From the NCBI GenBank assembly GCA_041744735.1, contig JBGTKH010000655.1, positions 1-7,625 on the forward strand: DNA of 7,625 nucleotides, written 5' to 3'. The DNA is from JBGTKH01 sp041744735 (GTDB taxonomy: Bacteria; Planctomycetota; Planctomycetia; Pirellulales; Pirellulaceae). Positions within the stretch are counted from its first letter, which is position 1, and each line of letters opens with the position of its first letter. This document shows positions 5,277 through 7,625 of the stretch, piece by piece. The translations under genes and the position numbers were made by a program. The notes beneath the pieces are model-generated. The model had not been told where the DNA came from. It was given only the letters and a program-made list of their open reading frames with translations, and searched no databases.

Positions 5277-6275
5277 TTAGCGGGCGGCTGCAACTTTCGC
5301 TTCGTTGAAGTCGAACGACAACGACCGCGTATCGCCAGCCTTGAGCACGATGGTCTGCTCTTTGGTCAGCATTTGCCCGTCTCTTTCGACGGCGACAACG
5401 ACCTTGTAGTCCGACCACTCTTGGCCCGACGCCAGAGTCTTCGTCGAGAAGACGCGGACCGGACCAGTCGACATGGTTTCCGTGCCGGCCAAGGTGACCT
5501 TGGCGTTATCGGGCACGTTCAACGTCAGCGTGGTGGCCACGGCTTCAACGGATGCGAAATCAAACGCCAGGTTGGTCGTCTGACCAGCACGCATCTCGAT
5601 GGTCTTCGTCTCTTCAACCTCGCGGCCGTCACGATTGATCACTGCACGCACTTGGTACGTGTAGTTGTAACCGGACAACAGGTCCTTCGAGACAAAGCGG
5701 CGATTGCTGCCTTCGCTGGTCGTGGCCAAACCGTTGACGTAGATCTTCGCTTGGTCCGGCACATTGACGCTCAGAATTGCGCTGCCGGTGCGATAGGCGG
5801 TGCCCGGAGGCGGAGGCGTTTCGGCCGGCGGAGCTGCCGGGGCTGCGGGAGCCGCCGGTGCTTCTTGCGGAGCCGAATAGTACATCGTGCCGCCGCTGTT
5901 GCCGCCGCTGGATCCCCAGCTACCGCCCGACGAACCGTGCGAACCATACGATCCACCGCTGCTGCCGTGCGAGCCATACGACCCGTGCGATCCCCAGCTT
6001 CCGCCCGACGAGCCGTGCGAAGCCTGGTGACGATGGAAGACGCGGCTCAGAAAACCGCCGCCACTGCTACCACCGCTACTGCCACCACTCGAACCCCAAC
6101 TGCCACCACTGCTGCCATACGACCCGCCGCTCGATCCGCCGCTGCTGCCGGACGAACCGCCGCTGCTACCATGCGAACCCCACGACGTGGCCTTGGCCTC
6201 ACCAGCGGTCCACATCAACACCGCGGCCGACAAAAGCGTGCCAGCCGCAACCTTTCCAAACATTGTTCTGTACAT
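5277..6275 (-). CDS. Secreted Gly/Ser-rich protein with two TIGR03000 domains
   Basis: This 332-residue protein starts at ATG 6275. GGGGGAG lies eight bases upstream of that ATG; a TTG at 6278 is an unlikely alternative. A signal peptide runs to AKA at 27-29. A low-complexity Gly/Ser region with regularly placed Trp, Tyr and His follows (about 31-129), broken at 74-86 by a basic patch (FLSRVFHRHQASH). Next is a Pro/Ala linker (about 138-158). Two repeats of the Planctomycetes TIGR03000 domain occupy about 165-241 and 248-324. Each starts with a SVNVPDQAK- or TLNVPDNAK-type strand, contains a G..RVF/RRFVS turn and ends FDF. The repeats have diverged strongly from each other: the first keeps IYVNG, the second TLAGT. 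The family function is unknown; beta-rich PEGA-like folds with a surface or envelope role are plausible. The gene stands alone with its own promoter candidate and terminator. No catalytic residues were recognised. Confidence 0.9.
   Translation of the reverse strand: MYRTMFGKVAAGTLLSAAVLMWTAGEAKATSWGSHGSSGGSSGSSGGSSGGSYGSSGGSWGSSGGSSGGSSGGGFLSRVFHRHQASHGSSGGSWGSHGSYGSHGSSGGSYGSHGSSGGSWGSSGGNSGGTMYYSAPQEAPAAPAAPAAPPAETPPPPGTAYRTGSAILSVNVPDQAKIYVNGLATTSEGSNRRFVSKDLLSGYNYTYQVRAVINRDGREVEETKTIEMRAGQTTNLAFDFASVEAVATTLTLNVPDNAKVTLAGTETMSTGPVRVFSTKTLASGQEWSDYKVVVAVERDGQMLTKEQTIVLKAGDTRSLSFDFNEAKVAAAR
5889..6185 (-). repeat. Gly/Ser codon repeat tract inside the TIGR03000 gene
   Basis: The tract encodes about 99 residues built mostly from GSSGGS-, GSHGS- and GGSWGS-type units, interrupted once by a basic patch. 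At the DNA level it consists of imperfect, short, GC-rich repeats of Gly and Ser codons (complement of CCGCTGCTGCC-type runs). Such tracts are prone to length change by slippage or unequal recombination, so repeat number may differ between strains. Confidence 0.8.
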
Positions 6276-6283
6276 CAAAGGTG

Positions 6284-6290
6284 CTCCCCC
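6284..6290 (-). promoter_or_regulatory. Shine-Dalgarno site for the TIGR03000 gene
   Basis: Read on the minus strand, GGGGGAG is eight bases before ATG 6275. This supports that start over the TTG three bases earlier. Confidence 0.65.
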
Positions 6291-6347
6291 TTCTTCATAA
6301 GGAAAGACGACAAAATGTGAATGCTCACGTGCAATCCAACACCCACC

Positions 6348-6375
6348 AGCATACCAAGCCTAGCTCGCAATTCAA
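6348..6375 (-). promoter_or_regulatory. Candidate sigma-70-type promoter of the TIGR03000 gene
   Basis: Read on the minus strand, TTGAAT (6375-6370) is followed after 16 bases by TATGCT (6353-6348). A TG one base upstream of TATGCT makes an extended -10. Each box matches four of six consensus positions. The predicted transcript would have a leader of about 65 bases. The rest of the 258-bp gap (6276-6533) shows only an 8-bp inverted repeat (6433-6440 with 6452-6459) of no clear role. Confidence 0.35.
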
Positions 6376-6533
6376 GAAGTCTGCGAAGAAATTTCCAATG
6401 GGGCGAAATAGGAAAAGGGCGTTCGCTTTAGGGATTTTCCTGCGGCGCGGCGGAAAATCAGGTCCATTCTTTGCTTTCCACGCTTCCCGCCGTTTCTCGT
6501 GGCCGTCCCATTTGCGGACGATGTCGCGACGAC

Positions 6534-6866
6534 TTACGGACGAATGCAGTCGTCCGTCACTAGGCGCAGCGGGTCAGGGTAGACAGATGGAACGCCGGGC
6601 GCGGTAACCGCTTGACCGGCTTCGATGCGGGCGGCGACGGATTGGTTCAGGTCCAGCAGTTGGGCCAGCAAATCGGTCTTGGGCGAGAAGCCATAGGCGT
6701 CCAGCACGGCGGCATCCAGCGCGGCATGAGCATCCTTGAGCGGATTCTTCCCAGGCAACTCCAACGTCCGATACACCGCCCGCAGCCCGCCCTTGATCTT
6801 CGCCAACGCCTCGCCTCGCACCCGCCGCACCTCGCACCCCGCCTCCGCCACATGTGACGGTTGCGC
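6534..6866 (-). pseudogene. Isolated C-terminal remnant resembling an MmeI-type DNA methyltransferase
   Basis: The open stretch codes for 110 residues and ends at TAA 6534-6536. From about residue 20 it reads like the extreme C-terminus of large class I SAM-dependent DNA methyltransferases of the MmeI-like group. The resembling blocks are IKGGLRAVYRTLELPGKNPL, DAHAALDAAVLDAYGFS, LLAQLLDLN and a final TDDCIRP. This match is from memory of the family. Such enzymes are many hundreds of residues long, and neither the SAM-binding nor the NPPY-type catalytic motifs are present here. The frame is bounded upstream by the TAA at 6867-6869 that ends the PLD-like gene. The only initiator is a GTG at 6851, without a convincing ribosome-binding site. 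I take it as a decayed or deletion-derived remnant. A small independent protein is less likely but possible. Confidence 0.5.
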
Positions 6867-7625
6867 TTAAAACACGCCCCATTGGCGACGGCTGGTCATG
6901 GCAAACAAAGCATCGATTTTGCGGCTTTGAAGTTGCCATCGTCGAATACTCTGCGTTGTTCCGAGAGTCAGGACGAACGAATGATTAGATTGTTTCTCGA
7001 AGAGCAGCGTTTCCTGATCGTATTTGACTGGCCCGCCTGCGTCAGGTACGGGAAGTGTCAGAACGTCCATCGAGTTGTTGCTAAAGCGTAGAGAGCAATC
7101 GTGGCGCACATACGATCCGTACTGCAAAGTCACTTCTCCGATAAACGTGTCCTTCACCACGTCGCGAGCGGGAAAGGCAAAGAAGACGCGAGTCATTGGC
7201 GACATCATAAGTTGGTTACCTGGGTTTCCTGGACCGCGGTTTTCGTGCAGGTTCCCCGCCTGAATCCAAAGATGTCGTGCTGCTCTGAGTTGACGCAAGC
7301 GTTGCGGTGGGAGAGCGCGCCGGCCTGTGGCCGCTGCCGCAGTACGCTCCGTTGGAGCAGCGTCATCGTCGGTGGCTGGTGGGTTCCGCAAGTTTTCAGC
7401 GTTGTCGTGCTGCCGTCCATACGCGTCACGAATTTGTCTCAATGGCGTGGCCTTGGTCCAGGATTGCTCGAACCACGCGACAACATTCTGCAGATCGTTC
7501 CAGGCTCGTTTTTCCGATTCAGATAGCGGCGCTTTCAGCACCAAGACATTTCCGCATTCATGTCCGCGTGTCAGCCCGTTTCGCGAAAGATTACCTGAAC
7601 CCGAGATGATGGCCAGAGTATCGAC
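6867..7625 (-). CDS. C-terminal part of a PLD-superfamily nuclease-like protein (5' end outside window)
   Basis: The frame is open from the right edge to TAA 6867-6869, giving 252 visible residues. It begins with AIISGSGNLSRNGLTRG (about 5-21). This is the GSxN part of a phospholipase-D-type active site; the HxK part would lie just beyond the edge. An amphipathic region with WFEQSW (about 51-56) and a charged, Ala-rich linker (about 75-110) follow. The C-terminal domain contains LWIQAGN (119-125), NRGPGNPGNQ (129-138), TRVFFAFP (145-152) and SLRFSNNSMD (178-187). I recall similar C-terminal blocks in PLD-fold proteins linked to restriction, where they may bind DNA. The family is therefore probably a PLD-type (BfiI/NgoFVII-like) endonuclease or defence protein, but this rests on motif reading only. 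Downstream lies a methyltransferase-tail remnant in the same frame, which supports a restriction-modification or defence setting. The start and full length cannot be seen. Confidence 0.65.
   Translation of the reverse strand, partial: VDTLAIISGSGNLSRNGLTRGHECGNVLVLKAPLSESEKRAWNDLQNVVAWFEQSWTKATPLRQIRDAYGRQHDNAENLRNPPATDDDAAPTERTAAAATGRRALPPQRLRQLRAARHLWIQAGNLHENRGPGNPGNQLMMSPMTRVFFAFPARDVVKDTFIGEVTLQYGSYVRHDCSLRFSNNSMDVLTLPVPDAGGPVKYDQETLLFEKQSNHSFVLTLGTTQSIRRWQLQSRKIDALFAMTSRRQWGVF

Noticed and set aside
5889..6185. Possible CRISPR or tandem-repeat array
   Set aside because: The repeats are short, irregular, in frame and encode Gly/Ser. There are no constant repeats with unique spacers.
5373..6320. 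Long plus-strand frames opposite the TIGR03000 gene (also 5777-6607)
   Set aside because: They are Arg/Ala/Thr- or Arg/Cys/His-rich antisense reads of the Gly/Ser codon tract. The minus-strand gene has a signal peptide, two domains, a ribosome site and a terminator.
6433..6459. Inverted repeat GATTTTCC / GGAAAATC as a terminator for the methyltransferase remnant
   Set aside because: The stem is only 8 bp and AT-rich with an 11-base loop, and there is no T-tract on either strand.
6814..6839. Ten-base direct repeat CCTCGCACCC (6814-6823 and 6830-6839) as a recombination junction
   Set aside because: It is short and lies in very GC-rich sequence where such repeats arise by chance. It is not at the PLD/remnant boundary itself.
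6534..7625. DISARM-type defence locus (PLD protein beside a methyltransferase)
   Set aside because: DrmC is a PLD protein, but no helicase (DrmA) or DUF1998 (DrmB) gene is visible, and the C-terminal domain here is unlike a short DrmC. It cannot be settled without sequence beyond the edge.

Overview
The window most likely comes from a planctomycete, probably of the Pirellula/Rhodopirellula type. Three things point there: a secreted Gly/Ser-rich protein carrying two copies of the Planctomycetes-associated TIGR03000 domain, a two-gene HTTM membrane-protein unit, and several dispersed palindromic repeats between genes that begin with GTAG. The DNA is GC-rich, and clear Shine-Dalgarno sites precede only some genes. 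The lineage is an inference from remembered family distribution, not from a database search.

Layout, left to right. (1) 1-358, plus strand: the C-terminal end of an unrecognised membrane protein that starts outside the window. (2) 384-447: a REP-type palindromic doublet that ends four bases before the next start codon. (3) 452-1768, plus: a complete GAF + SpoIIE/RsbU-type PP2C phosphatase. (4) 1861-3148, plus: a small Pro-rich lipoprotein overlapping a secreted alpha/beta-hydrolase (esterase-like) gene. (5) 3147-3211: a perfect 23-bp stem between convergent genes. (6) 4856 down to 3199, minus: a single-TM protein and an HTTM (vitamin-K-carboxylase-like) protein, joined by a 4-base GTGA overlap. 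(7) 4857-5276: a 420-bp gap with a roughly 130-bp MITE-like nested inverted repeat, a second GTAG REP doublet, and a rho-independent terminator. (8) 6275 down to 5277, minus: the TIGR03000 protein, with its own probable promoter, ribosome-binding site and terminator. (9) 6534-7625, minus: the C-terminal part of a PLD-superfamily nuclease-like protein, cut by the right edge. A single in-frame TAA separates it from a short piece resembling the tail of a large MmeI-type DNA methyltransferase.

The phosphatase probably belongs to a partner-switching or stress-type regulatory pathway, but no kinase or antagonist gene is adjacent. The lipoprotein and hydrolase look like a cell-envelope pair. The HTTM gene and its partner probably form one membrane complex whose reaction is unknown. 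The right end looks like an accessory, defence-related locus that has lost DNA. No RNA genes, CRISPR array or complete insertion sequence were seen.
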